Below, piece after piece: positions 1 through 12,474 of a DNA stretch of 64,000 nucleotides. The notes below the pieces were generated by a model. That model did no database searches, was not told the origin of the DNA, and saw only the letters and a program-made list of their open reading frames with translations. Made by a program: the position numbers and the translations under genes. Origin of the DNA: Brachypodius melanocephalos (Eukaryota > Chordata > Aves > Passeriformes > Pycnonotidae); the NCBI GenBank assembly GCA_013398615.1, contig VZSR01000393.1, positions 2,892,060 to 2,956,059 on the forward strand, written 5' to 3'. Position 1 is the first letter of the stretch. Each line of letters begins with the position of its first letter.

Positions 1-552
1 CAGGATAAACTCACAGGTGGAAAGATGCAAAATCCCACAGGGAAACAAAAAGCAGAGAGGGACTGGTCAAGCACTTGGTTCCTTGTGAGATGGAGAAGAA
101 AAAGGTCTAAAATCCAGCTTTGGGGATATCTGGCTGGGATTTCCTGTGCTGCTTAAAGCTCCATCATCAAAGCAACACCAGGAGCAGAGGAGACACAACA
201 AAACTGCCCCTGACTGCAGTGATGGGGTGCAAAACCTGCCTGGATGATCCCAGCACCATCCCTCCCTCCTCTGATTCAGCCTCTCCTTTCCTGCTGCTGT
301 GGGCACAGCTCTCAGCCTTGCAACACCCCACACTTATCCCCCTTTAGGGATTAATGACCTGAATTTCCGTATTTCAGGGCAAGCTGGCAAAAAAAAGCCA
401 CATCCTGTGTGAGTCAGGTAGGATGGGCTTGTGGTTCCATCCTGCTGTGATGTGACATCCTGGGCACATTCCTCCTGCTCCTTGTCTGTGAACACGCCAA
501 GGCAACTCTGTCCTAGCAGCTCAGTCAAACCTGTAAGCTCTTGAGGGTTTTG

Positions 553-770
553 GAAATAAATATAAATAAGAATAAAAAATAAGAATAAAAATAAGAATAA
601 AAAATAAGAATTAAATAAGAATAAAAATAAGAATAAAAATAAGAATAAGAATAAAAATAAGAATACAAATAAGAAATTATAAATGTAAACATAAATGTAA
701 TAGTAATAACTATAAATATATAACTATATAAATATATATTTATATATAAATATAAATAAATATAAAGATG
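553..770. repeat. AT-rich minisatellite (AATAAGAATAAAA type)
   Basis: Imperfect 6-12 bp units of AATAAGAATAAAA run for about 110 bp and then degrade into ATAAATATAAATA. The strand bias is extreme: purines and T only, almost no C. Confidence 0.9.
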
Positions 771-1167
771 TTTGGTTTTATTCCAAAAATCAAAATAAAC
801 ACAGTGTTTTGCTTTTTGTTGCTGGCTTTGACAGGTGTAAGGCTTTTGGGGTGGAAAAATGTTGGTGATGAGACCCATCAGAGGGAAAGCATCAGCCAGG
901 ATATTTGGACAAAATCCATGCTCATCTCCAAGCCACAGCATTTATTCCAAGGCCAATGGAAGGGTATTTTTCTTTCCAATAGCTCATGATTTGTGCTAAG
1001 TTATTGTTGGCTGCTCTGTATTCGTAGATGTTTTCACATCTGTAAGCCTGTAAAAGGTGTCACTGATCTCTCTCAGTTTCTGTGGGTGAGATTGTTTTGG
1101 AAAAGGCACCTTGTAGGTGCAGGATAGGCTTCACCTCACCCTTTAATCACGTCAAAACTCAGGTGGT

Positions 1168-1424
1168 CAAAAAAAATATATTATATATATATATAATAAA
1201 TGTAAAAATATAAAAATGTGTATTTTTATATACAAAATAGTTTCAATTTTCAGTTTATATTATATAAATATATATATAAATATAAAAATTTATATAAATA
1301 TATAAAAACATATTAATATAATATATATTTTATATTTATATATTTATATATAAATATATAAATATCTATTTCTATATATTTCTATATAAATATATAGAAA
1401 TATATATATATAAAATAGTTTCAA
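1168..1424. repeat. AT-rich tandem repeat (TATATAAATATATA type)
   Basis: About 250 bp of nearly pure A/T in imperfect TATAAATATATA units. Two copies of a short 'aatagtttcaattttnag' motif (around 1225-1240 and 1415-1430) flank the array, as if a small unit had been duplicated. Confidence 0.88.
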
Positions 1425-3303
1425 TTTTGGAATTTCTAGGGATGCCAGCCCTTGTTTATTGCCATCCATCTGTACAGTCGAAGCTCTTGGGGCCATATTC
1501 ACCAAATGATGACCAAAAGCAGTTCAAAGATGACAAGAGTAAACGCACTCTGAACTGCAATACGGCTTAATTTTAACCAGCAGGAGTTTCAGGGGGATTT
1601 AAAAAAAGAAAAAAATAGAAAAGAACTTGTTGACATGGAGCATGTGGAGTCACTCATCCAGCATTGTGTAAGGGCTGTAAATCTGCCTGGAAACCAGGCA
1701 TGAAATGCATCATAAAAAGCATATCATCAAAACTATAAGATGGGCTTGAAATTTATGGTAGGTGGCTTGGGGAGGGCACTGCGTGTCTGAGCTTTAAATC
1801 AAACGCTCTTCAGCTGGACATTCCTGCAAGCTTTTGCACAGAACTCCTTTCTCTCATTTCCCTCTCCTTGCACCAGCTCTCAGCGGCAAAATCCCTGCGC
1901 TATTCTCTGTAAATTCAGCAATGAAAACTGAAAGTCAATACAAACCCTGCCACAGAAAGAGAGTTACAGCAGGAGCATCACTGGTTTAAACTTTGGGGGG
2001 AAATAAAGCTCAATAATGCAACAGAGGATTCGTCCTCTCCTGCAAATGTTTTGCTGGCTCAACTAATGCAGCTCACCTTTCTCCTCATTGCTCTAAGACG
2101 TTCCTCTGACCTCCACAACCCCACTGTAATTATCTTGGTGTTAGTTTCTCTTCCTTCACCTCCCCAAAGGCTGTTATTGTCCTGCTGCAACCAGATGAAA
2201 ACCAGCTGGGGAGGGGAAAGGGGAGAGATGAAGATTTTGGGGTGCCTACCTGAATTTTCGCCGTGCCTGGTGAGTATGGGTAAGCATGATCATAATCAAA
2301 TCATTAAATTACTCTCTAAAACCTAATAAAAATTGTTCTTTTTTGGTTTTGTTGTTGTGCCAAGGCAGTTGGAGTCGTGGTCCTTGCAAATTACAAGGGG
2401 CCAGAGGTTTATCTCACCTAAATTTCTCTGCACTGCAAACCAGCCAACAAACTGCCCAGCACAAATCTTCAGGAGGTCTCTTAATCTCTAATCATTCATC
2501 AAGAAAAGGCTGCAGAGAGCAATGGGGGAAAGATTCTCCTGCCCACTGAAGAGGCACAAAATAAGAGCAGTTCCTAAAACAAACCAAGGCTCATCTTTTC
2601 CCTGGTGTCTCCTGCAGCTTCTTGGTTTTTCTGATAATTCTTGAAGATGAAGTGCTGAACCACAGCTCTTACACCTGGAGTGATTCATATTTGTATTGTT
2701 GAACTGCTTCATCCTCATTCTTGCTGCAGTCTGGGATGCTCTGTGCCTTTTTCCCTGGTTTTTTTTTTTTTTTGGAGCGTTGTGCAATCCCCCACTGCTG
2801 CAGCCCTGCCAGCTGTAGTGGAAAAGTTTGAGCAAGAGAAAAAAAGCCTTGGCCAGACACCAAAAACACTCTTCAAAATTACTGTCAGGGGTTTGCTGAG
2901 GCTCAGCTTCCATGGCTAGCAAGAGCTGCTGTGGCCTGGATTTGATGCTGACACCTCCATCCATCCTGCTGGGTGCTGCTTTGCAGGGGAATCCTGTGTT
3001 TGCCTCTGCTCCCAGCACACTGTGGGTGCAGTCTGGGCTGGGTTGAAGCTTTTCCTTACTCCCAACTCTGATTTGTAGCTTGCAGCCTGCTGCTTGCCCA
3101 GCCAGGAGTTTGTGCTCCCACCACCATCATCTCCCAAGCAAACAGAAACCTTTTCTGTCACCTCACCACCACTGCCAGAGGCAGGCTCACAGTACAGAAA
3201 CCTCCACCAGACAACACAAAAACTGTGAGTAAACTCATCCCAGGGCCAAAAACAAACACCCATGTTTGTGTTTAGGCAACCCAAAAGCTGCTGAAGCCTG
3301 ACC

Positions 3304-3936
3304 TGTTGTGCACACGTGTGTAGGGGAACAGGTATTTGTATGACTAACCAATATGAGTAGAAGTTGAAGTTTATTGTTTTATATTGAGCGATAGTTATAA
3401 ACTCTAACTATAAACTAAGTAATAAACTATAACTATAACTTATATAAACTGTTTGTTTACACATTTTTATATTATTTGATTGCTGCCTCACCTTGTTTAC
3501 GTGTTTGGTACGAACCTGTCAGGACACTCCATTGGTTAAAGTCTATCACCACATGGTGTTTCCTTTATCTAGGTTTTGTATTCTTGAGAGCTGACTTTCT
3601 TAGGCTCTTCTTCTCTTACTTTAGCCCTGTTTTTCTCAGTAACTTTGACGAATTCCTGAGGGCTCTGATAATAAAACTGGAGGTGGTTTGATAAGTTTGC
3701 TTACAAACAGTTTGGCTGGTGCACGGGATGGGGTAAGTTATACAGACACATCACTGCACACGCGACACATGGAAATAAATTTTGCAGAGTATCTCCTGAT
3801 TAAGCCAGACACTGCTGCCACTGGGCAGCTCAGGTTAGTGTTAACGACAGGTACAGTAAGTAAAGCAGAAATTTGGGATTCTTGGGTGAGCAGTAAGGCT
3901 TTTGTAACCCATGAGAGAGCAGGGATAGTTGTGTGA
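3304..3936 (+). mobile_element. LTR-like fragment of an avian endogenous retrovirus (solo LTR plus leader)
   Basis: Composition changes sharply from the flanks. The candidate LTR (about 3304-3709) begins TGTTGTGC, contains CCAAT, a TATATAAA box near 3440 and an AATAAA at 3670-3675, and ends TTACAAACA. It is followed at once by a primer-binding-site-like TGGCTGGTGCACGGGATGGG (from 3713) and about 200 bp of leader-like sequence. No gag, pol or env reading frame and no second LTR are present, so it is a decayed remnant. The boundaries are approximate and no target-site duplication was confirmed. Confidence 0.42.
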
Positions 3937-5759
3937 CCCTAAAACTCACAGGATGGTAGCCAAGATCTCTCCTGGACAAGAGGAGGAGGAGGAGATTTTA
4001 CCTTCATCCCTTGCTCAGCTGCACTGATGAGCTTCTCAGCCTGGAATTGGAGACAAAGACTTCCCAACCTTCATCCAGCTCTGGCTGCACACAGGAGAAA
4101 GCAAAGGAGTTCCCCAGTTTCATCCCACAGGGGTGAAAAAGCCTGGGTAGGGAAGAGACAAAGGGTCAGGGATCCTTTGCTTGGTACAAAAGGTGACCCT
4201 CAGCAGGCTCTAGAAAGAAGCTGCCACGATCACCCAGAGTGACAACAATTGTGCCTGCCAGGCCAAGGAAATCCCAGGATGAAGTGAGGGTGAAATGTGG
4301 AAGAAAAGGTTTGGCACACAGACAGAAAGCAGAGGCAAAGGCAGAAACAACAACAGCCCCCAAATATCTGAGTACAAGGTCAGTGGATCTCCTTTTCCAG
4401 ACTCCTTGCACTCTCCCCTGCACGTCCCATCCCATCACTCCCTCTCCAGGAGGGATTTCTGCCCCTTGGTGACACAGAGCTTTGACACTTGGACCATCAG
4501 GGCAACAAACACGGATCCCTGAGGAGCAGCCCCTGATTCCAGCACACCATGTTCTGCACCACATTCCAAGTCTCCTCTGCTCCATTTTATCACTGAAGTC
4601 TTGGCTGCATCTTCTGCTTTTTTTCCCTTTGTTTTCTTTTTGTCCTTTTGCCTACTTCTTTTTTTTTTTTTTTTTTCTGTTTTTTTTTCCAGCAAGCTTT
4701 TCCCTAGCAATCTGCTGGAATGAGCCACCAGCCTGCCTCAGCTGGGATGGAGCTGAGCATGGATTTATGTGAGCTGGATGCTCAGACAGTTGTTCAGGGT
4801 GGAAACTCTTCCCCAGCAGAGCCTGGTGGGTGATTTTTACACAATCTCTAGGAACCTTTGCATGCAAACCTCGTGGATGTGCTCACCAACAGATGCAGAG
4901 CCAGGAGATGAGTTTGGGCTTGAGCCCTCTGCCCCCTCTGGCCAAACCCAGTGCCTCAGTTTCCCTGCAAGGTCCCTGAATGCTCTCAAGGCTGGATTTT
5001 GATGGGTTAAGGATTTCTGCCAATGTTGGATCTGCTCTGGAGGAGGCCTGGCAAAGGGGTGGGAGCTATCTCAGCACCTCACACCAGATTTTGGAAAGGT
5101 TGAGATCCAAAATAATTTTCAGGTGCCCAAATGAGAGCCAAATCTTTTCAGTCCAGCCTGTCCTCACCCTTCACAGTCTTATAAATCCAGTGGCTGTGCC
5201 ACAGGGAATATCCCAGAGCCCTTCATCTGCCACAGAAAGTCCCCTGGAGAAAAAGAGGAGCAAGAAGCTCCCCCTGGAACCATTTCTCATGAGCTTTGCA
5301 AGTACTTTGGGACCTCTCCCACATGGGTGCAGCCCCAGATTCTGGGAACAAATCATTTGTCATTTGTCTTTTTTTTTTGTGTTGATTTTGGGGTTTTATT
5401 CCTTTGCAAAGGTTCTACCTTGACTTTAAAACAAAAACATGAAAGAAGGGAAAATAATGGATCCACAAGGAAAACCCACTATCTAGTGAGAACATAAAAG
5501 CTGTTAGATTGTAAAAATCATTCCTTTTAAAACCACTCATTTGGGGGCTGGCGATGCTCTTGGTACCCTTAAAGGTGGAAATATTAGGTTCAGAAAATTC
5601 AGAGTAGGGGATTATTGACCTCAGCTCCCTCCTCCCAAAGGGGCATTGCAGGGCTTGGTCACGTTTTTCCTCCTCCTTCCTCAACCCAAAGCTCCTGAGG
5701 TCACTTCAGCAGGTCTGAGTTGGGTTGTGCAGCAGGACATTTGCAAAGGAAAACGCACA

Positions 5760-5835
5760 GGTAAGAGAAGAGAGAAGGAAAAGAAGAAAAGGGAGAAAAG
5801 AAAAAAAAAGAAAGGTAAGAGAAGAGAAAAATTTA
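5760..5835. repeat. Purine-rich GAAAAG low-complexity tract
   Basis: Some 75 bp of nearly pure A/G in imperfect AGAGAAGAGAAGGAAAAG units, on the + strand. Confidence 0.8.
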
Positions 5836-8615
5836 AGCAAACTATTAAAGTAAGAAAATATTCAGTTAACTTTTAAAGTAAGTGATATTTAGGTGAACTT
5901 TTAAGTAGGCTTGGCTGGGTATGAATGAGGCTGCAGAGACATGTCCCAAGGACGGGGTGGGTTTGTCCCTTGTCTGCCTCACCCTGCCCCACCACATCTG
6001 GATCCTCCTGAATGCCCCAGAGCTGGAATCATCCCAGTTTTAGGTGAGGAATTCCTTGGGAGAGCTCATTGCAGGGCTTTGAGGGAAAGCCCCAGGTCTG
6101 TGATTCCCTTTGCACGAAATAAAAGGCACCAAAGCCGACTCTGGCTCGAGCTTGGCTGCCCGCCTGTGGAAAACATAACAGAATGTAACGTTCCTGGTGC
6201 CAGTGGGGAGCCCAAAAACTATTTTAATTACTGTTTATGGTAACTGAACCGCCATAGAGAATTCAATAGGACATTTTTGGGTTCTTGACTCACAGTCGAT
6301 GCATTCCTCCTGCATATCCTGGGGAGGTGCTGCAGCCAGGATTATTCTGGTTTGGAGACACTCAAACCAGTTGTGTTTAAGGATGCTCATGGCACATTTG
6401 TCCAGAGAGAAGCAAATTCCAGCCAAGATTCTCCCACATATTTTTGGTTGGTTTGAAAGGCTGATGGGACCAGGAGCACCTTGCAGCCCTGAGCCCACAG
6501 AAAGCCACCTCGAGGTTCCAACAACCGGGTGGAGATCAGCAGAAAAAATTATTTTGGAAGGATCATGGAAGGCAAGATGGTTCCACAAAACTGAGGATTT
6601 ATATGAAAATATGATGCTGGTGGTGGAAAGGAGATGTGAGGGAGAACTGCTGCAGTGTCCCCGTTCAATCACTGTCAAAGCCTGCAGGGACAGAGCTGTG
6701 ATTGATCAGTGATGTGCACAAACAGAACAGCATTAGCCACCCCTCTTTTCCTTCCCCCCGCACTTTTTGGCTTTAAAGTTCCCATGCCCCTCATTTCAAT
6801 TAATCAGAGCCAGCCTATTCCCCTCAGACTGAGGTGAAAATCCATTAAAAAAAAACCCCAACACACAGGACACACTCGAGCTTTCCAGAAACAAAACCAA
6901 ATCCCAGGAAATACCTCGATGCCGCTGTCCCGGGGAAGGCTGACTCTCGCTTCTGATCATTCCTCCAACAGCTGGGCTGAGTTGCTGGGGAATGATGCTC
7001 CAACCAGCCCTGGACTGCTTCCACCCTGTGGATTCAGGAACAGAGTCAGGACACCTGTACCTAAAGGCAAAGCCATCCAAGTCTGGTTGGATCTGCTGCC
7101 TGAGAGGGATTATTCTGTTCAGATGGCAGGGAACTGTTCAGCCCTGGCTATACTGGAAAGACAATATTGCATTTCTTACAAGAATTGGGATATTAATTCC
7201 TGGCACACCTCAGGACGTTTTTTTCTGCTCTCCTGAAATTCCCCCACCCTGAGTTTACAGTTGGTGCATCAATCTTTATTCTCCCACCCCTCCAAAAAAC
7301 ACAAACTCAACTCCTGCTGCCTTGCCAGCATCATCTGTCTGTACAGCCCCAGCCTGGATCACAGTGGTGAAGGAATGTGCTGCAAGGCTGTGCCTTGCCA
7401 AGCCTGAGTTTGGATTATTCTGGCCTTTAAAAACTGAGATATTTTGCTACCTACCCCACTTCCCTGATGGAAGCAGCTCTGCAGCAGGCTCAGATGTGCT
7501 GCAGGAAGAGGGTGAGCGCTGCCCCTCAGCTTTTGGGGTGGTCTCATTGCTCTCTGGAGGATGATGGATCAGTCTGAGATCTGGCGCAGGTAAAATAATC
7601 GGAATATTTTTGCCACCACCATTCTGGGAGTCACCCTGGGCTGTCTGGTCACTGCTGGTGCTGTGGTGTGGAGATTAAAGAAGGGACACTGCAGTGACAG
7701 CTCTGGGCATGGAGCATCTGTGATGGAGGAGCTTTTGGCCCTACACCAGTGGGATCAGGGGCTGATCCTGCCAGAGCAGGGGATTTTACTGCTGCAACAT
7801 CATCCCAGCATAAATAACTGGGCAAAGAGAAAACAGCTCAGTTTATACCAATCCAAAGTGACACTCTCAATCTCAACCTGTCCCCAAATAAATACCCTTG
7901 ATGCCATTGCTAAGATACACCCTCCTCACCTCAGGCTTTTTCTAATGAGTAAGAATGCAGACTCAAACAAATCTGGCTCGTGCCAAGCTCAGGGAGCACA
8001 GATTTCCAACCCAGGGGCTGGACCACCCAGCCAAAAGGCAAAAATCACCTGAGGTGGATCTGAACGCCTCCAGGCACGGAGCAAACAGCTCTGCAAGCAC
8101 AGGAGCTGGAGCTATCCATCATCAGCAGGGGCCAGGAAGGAGTGAAGTGACCTGGGAAGCCAAACCCTCCGTGGCTTGGGTGGAAATCTCAGGATATTCC
8201 TGCTCCAGGAGCCGACACAATGGCTGTGTCTGGCCGGACGTGCCTTGGAGGGGTTGAGCTCCAGCTCTGTCTGGGCAAGGAGTCAAACTCCACAATCTCC
8301 ATCCAAGCCTCACACCTGATGGCCCCTCCAGCCAGTCCAGACACTAATCTGGAGTTTATGCTCTGCTCCTTCAGCCCTGTCCAGCTGCCAGCCTGCCTGC
8401 CTTCGCTCAGGAGATAAATGCCAGCAGATCCTTCCAAAAAAGAAAAGGAATCCTGGAGGAAAATAATAAAAAAATCAGGTTTTAGGCAATCTTAGACTGA
8501 TGAGGAGGTGTGAGACCATGAGATCCTCCAAGCCCCAACTGGAAGAAGTCAAGAGTCACAGGGCAGTGTGGGCTCTGATGGGGCTCTGGTGGGACCAGCT
8601 GTGACTCAAACAGGG

Positions 8616-8723
8616 CTCCTAAACTCATGGAATCTTCTAAACTCATGGAATCTCCTAAATCCATGGAATCTCCTAAATCCATGGAATTTCCTAAATCCAT
8701 GGAATCTCCTAAATCCAGGGAAT
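8616..8723. repeat. Six-copy 18-bp tandem array abutting a CR1 3' end
   Basis: Six exact-register 18-bp units of the form CTCCTAAATCCATGGAAT run to the first CR1 base. Units 1 and 2 carry ACTCATGG, and the last carries CCAGGG. Each unit contains ATTCCATG when read in CR1 orientation, close to the 8-bp ATTCTATG repeat that normally ends CR1 elements, so the array appears to be an expansion of the CR1 tail. Confidence 0.85.
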
Positions 8724-8945
8724 CACAGAATGGTTTGGGCTGGAAGGAGATCATCTACATCCAACCTCCTTCCATGGGCAGGGACACGTTTCACAAGAAG
8801 GAATTACATCAGGTTATTCATGACCTCATCCAGCCAAGCTTTGAAAATCTCCCAAAAAAAGGGATTTTACAGCTTCTCTGAGGTTTTGTTCCAGCATTTG
8901 AGCACAGTTGAGTGGCTCCTCTCTGTGCTGGCTCCTGCATGGCCA
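8724..8945 (-). mobile_element. CR1 retrotransposon 3' end
   Basis: The sequence CACAGAATGGTTTGGGCTGG followed by AAGGAGATCATCTACATCCAACC and CCATGGGCAGGGACAC is the reverse complement of the avian CR1 3' terminus. Matching fades after about 220 bp (5' truncated). The 3' end runs directly into the 18-bp tandem array at 8616-8723. Confidence 0.85.
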
Positions 8946-11900
8946 CAGCACCATCAGTTCCTGCAGGTTCTTATTCCCTCTAGACAATTGCATTCCATAG
9001 GAGCATCAGCACTGGGTGCTGTTCCTAGGGGGACAGAAATTTGAACTGAATTATTGATAGAAATATTGACAGAATTATTGAGAGAAAATTGACTGAAATT
9101 GGACATGAAGCCTTCATTGATGGACTCAAAATATTCAGAAGTCAGGAATATGCTGTTTTTTTCGTGGTGATTCATTCTCAGATATTATTGCAGTGTCAGG
9201 GTTGCTGTCATCTCAAAATAAGGCAGAGAGCCTGAAAATCACCAGAACTGCATCAGACACGGACCTGGCAACTCAAAATGAAAGGAACGACACACAATTC
9301 CCCTGGTGTCCCATTAGCCTCAGAAATACAATAGAAAAACTGAAGTCACAATTCAGAAAACAAAAATTATTAAATAAAATCAGCTCCTAAATTGCTCCTG
9401 AGGAGCCTGCTCTTGTCAACCCTGCTTTGAGCAGAGATTCCTTCCAACCTCAAATATCCTGTGTGATTTTGGTGGGACTTTAAATAATTTGAGGAACTTG
9501 TTGATAAAGCCATGGAGTAAAGCAGAAATTTTTCAATTATATTTGATGCAACTCCGAGCCTGGTCTGGAAATTAATTTATTTTTTATGGATTTCTCTTCA
9601 TTAGCTCCTTAAGTCCTCTGTTTACCAGTGGGGCTGTTATGCTCATACTTGTTTTGTCCCTATCAAAACCACACACCTTCTTTATTTAATTTATTGCACA
9701 AATTGCTGAAATTGTGCAACTCCTGTGGATTCTTTCTAAAGCCTTCAGACAGATTACATCCAACAGGGAACAGAAAAAAAAAAAAAAGCCAAAGGAAAAA
9801 CATCCTTCTCAGAGAGGAAGAACCTGAAGTTCTTCTACACCTGGCTTCCAATTTTTGGCAAAACTTCATTTTCTAATATGGATCATTTTGATAGAAATTG
9901 GGAATGAGCATCCTCAGTGTCCTGACACTGAGTTTCTGTCTGTGATATCTTTAGCAAAAGAAGGCCTTTAAAGATGGATAAAATCTTAAAACTGGACATT
10001 GGGTGCTGGGAAAGGGATGGAGGCTGAGGGAAAGGGAACATGGACAGGGAGAAGGGTTTGGAAAGGGAGAGGGAACCAGAGGGGGGAATTTGGGTGGTCT
10101 GGCCATGAATGCACACACAGCACTGGGGGTTTGCCTGCACCAAAGGACATCACCTGCCCCATCTTCTGCTCCACGAGTCCCATCCACCTCACATTTCACT
10201 AAATTTAGGCAAAAAAAAATTTAAAAAAAAAAAAAAAAAAAAAGCCAACTGTCCAGAGCACAAAGCTCTCTGCAGCCCAGCTGATGTGGAGGACAGTTTG
10301 CTCAGAGAAGAGACAGGAAGGAGGTGACTCACAGAGGTCTCCTCAGCCTCCTGAAAGCTCAAAGAGGGACCACAGCCTGTCCCTGCAGCTAATCCAGCCC
10401 TAGGACTGGGACAAAGAACTGGGAATAACACTGGCACTAGAACAGACAGGCTCTTCCTGTGGACAAAAGCCAGAAGAGGCTGATTTATGGCAAGAGGAGG
10501 AGGGATTTATTTTTATTATCCAAGCCAGCCTGGATCACTGTAGAGGCAAGAGCTCAAAAATAAAGACCAGCCCCATGTCCTCTCTTGGTTTAATTGCAGT
10601 CACTCCAAGAGGATTTTGTTTGAACAAGGGTTCCTGATGTTGTGTCTGCTCCGAAAAGAAAAAAAAGAATGTTTCCATTTCAGTTTGGTCAAGCCCCATG
10701 AGCTCACCTGGGCTGAAATAGAGGTGAGCACACTCCAGGAACAGGAGAGGGATGGACTGGGTCAGATCAAAGGTCCTCATGTGCTCAGGGAGGAACTCCC
10801 AAGCATGGGAAGCTGTGAGTAATTCCCACACACCCTCAGAAACCCACAGATTCAGGAAGGTTTGGAGTCCCAGATCCCAACCTGGCTGTGTTTGTGAGCC
10901 TCTCAACCCTCCACAGGACAGCTGAGCATCCTCAACACCCCACAGAAATGAGAAATGGGCTGGAGAATGGACTGTGGGACAAATTACTGCTCCTCAGCTG
11001 GCACAAACCTGCTGTGTGGGCACCCCAGCTCCTCCAGGTCAGAACAACAGCCCAGAGGTGATTTGGGTTTAGGCTGGGCTTGAATTAAAAGTGCTGAGTT
11101 TAGTGAGAGCCTATGTTGGTTTCCCTTCTTTCTCTCTATCCTTATTTTCATTAGAGATAATTAATATGGATTGGTTAACTGGCATTGAAAGCATATTTTC
11201 CTCTTTCTGCCCTAAATTAAAACAGAATCAGGATGTAGGCACGAACTAAGCCAAGGATCCAAGCACACTGCAGCCTTAAGGAAAGCCCAAGCTGCAATCT
11301 GAATTTTGTGCTTGAAATCAAGGAAAAAAAAAATTTCAGTTTGCTGGGAAGAGTTTCTTGCTCTAGAGAAGAGTATTCTATCCCATTTTTATTTCATCTG
11401 AGCCTACCTGATTGCAACAAGGATGAGTGATTGTTTTTCCCAAGGTTCCAATCCCAGTAGTATTCATCCCTTCATTTTTCTTTCTTTTTCCTAAAGATTT
11501 TTGCCAAATATTTTTTTATCTCTGGCTTTTTACACCCTATTTTGTATAGGAAGGCTCAGGACATGCCTGGCTGCACAAAGGGGTCACCCTGATTAGGAAA
11601 TCGTAGGGTTTGTCAACATCTGGCCCTGACAAACTTTTAAAATACAAATACAGATGGTTTTATTTAAAAGGTAAAAGGTCCAAATTCAACTCAAGGATGA
11701 AGCCTGTTTTCTTTCCAATCTCTTTTTTTTTTTTTTCCTCCTGGATGTTTGGTACGTTGTGTTCCATTGCTACGAAGAGTAATCACATTTATATAATAAA
11801 ACATAATTAAGAAATGGAAGCATAAATTGGGAGTTCTTTCATTTTGCCACTTATTCGAGAAATTTCTAGCCCAAACTGAGTAGAATTCATATATGTCAAT

Positions 11901-12374
11901 TATTTCTGAGAGCTTATTCCCATGACAAGAGGGAACACAAGGCTCAGCGAAGGAGAATAAAGACAATAACTTCTCTAATTGCTACATCTGTGGACATTTG
12001 TGAAAATTAATTCCCTTCAGCCAGAGTTTGAAATGCTGCAGCTGAACCTTTCTTTGCGTGAGCCCTGATCCTGTTTAATTGTACAACACCTCAAGTGCAG
12101 GTCCCATTTCAGCAATTCTTGCCCAGGTAGAGATTTCTACCCCAGAAAATACGAGCCAAAACCTTTACAATCCATGTCCATAACTTTCCTCTGCATAAAA
12201 GTTCACAGACTGGCAGCAGGGTGCTGGGCTACCAAAGAAAACGGCACAATAAATTCTGCACAACAAGAACAAACTCTCCACCAAACCCCTCCAGTTCAGG
12301 CCACCACAATCCACATGGATAACCCAACATTTGGAGTTGCTTTTATCTTCTTTTTTTTGCCAGAGCCTGGATCA

Positions 12375-12474
12375 NNNNNNNNNNNNNNNNNNNNNNNNNN
12401 NNNNNNNNNNNNNNNNNNNNNNNNNNNNNNNNNNNNNNNNNNNNNNNNNNNNNNNNNNNNNNNNNNNNNNNNNN
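12375..12474. other. Assembly gap (100 N)
   Basis: Exactly 100 N, the conventional placeholder for a gap of unknown size. The true length is not knowable here. Reading frames that cross it are meaningless. Confidence 0.99.

Larger units (their letters stand above)
1..3303. other. Intergenic, no gene recognised
   Basis: Apart from the two AT-rich arrays and a poly(T) near 2758, nothing coding is visible. The open frames here lack homology that I recognise, splice context and composition typical of exons. Confidence 0.7.
3937..12374. other. Intergenic, no gene recognised
   Basis: This is unique, moderately AT-rich sequence with low-complexity tracts (poly(T) 4661-4690, purine tract 5760-5835, poly(A) 10223-10243), a CR1 and its tandem array at 8616-8945. 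No exon with recognisable protein similarity was found on either strand. Confidence 0.65.

Noticed and set aside
525..941. 138-codon minus-strand frame rich in Phe, Tyr and Ser
   Set aside because: Low-complexity translation of the AATAAGAATAAAA array.
8568..9044. 158-codon + strand frame rich in NLLNPWN-type repeats
   Set aside because: It is a translation of the 18-bp tandem array and the CR1 3' end, not a gene.
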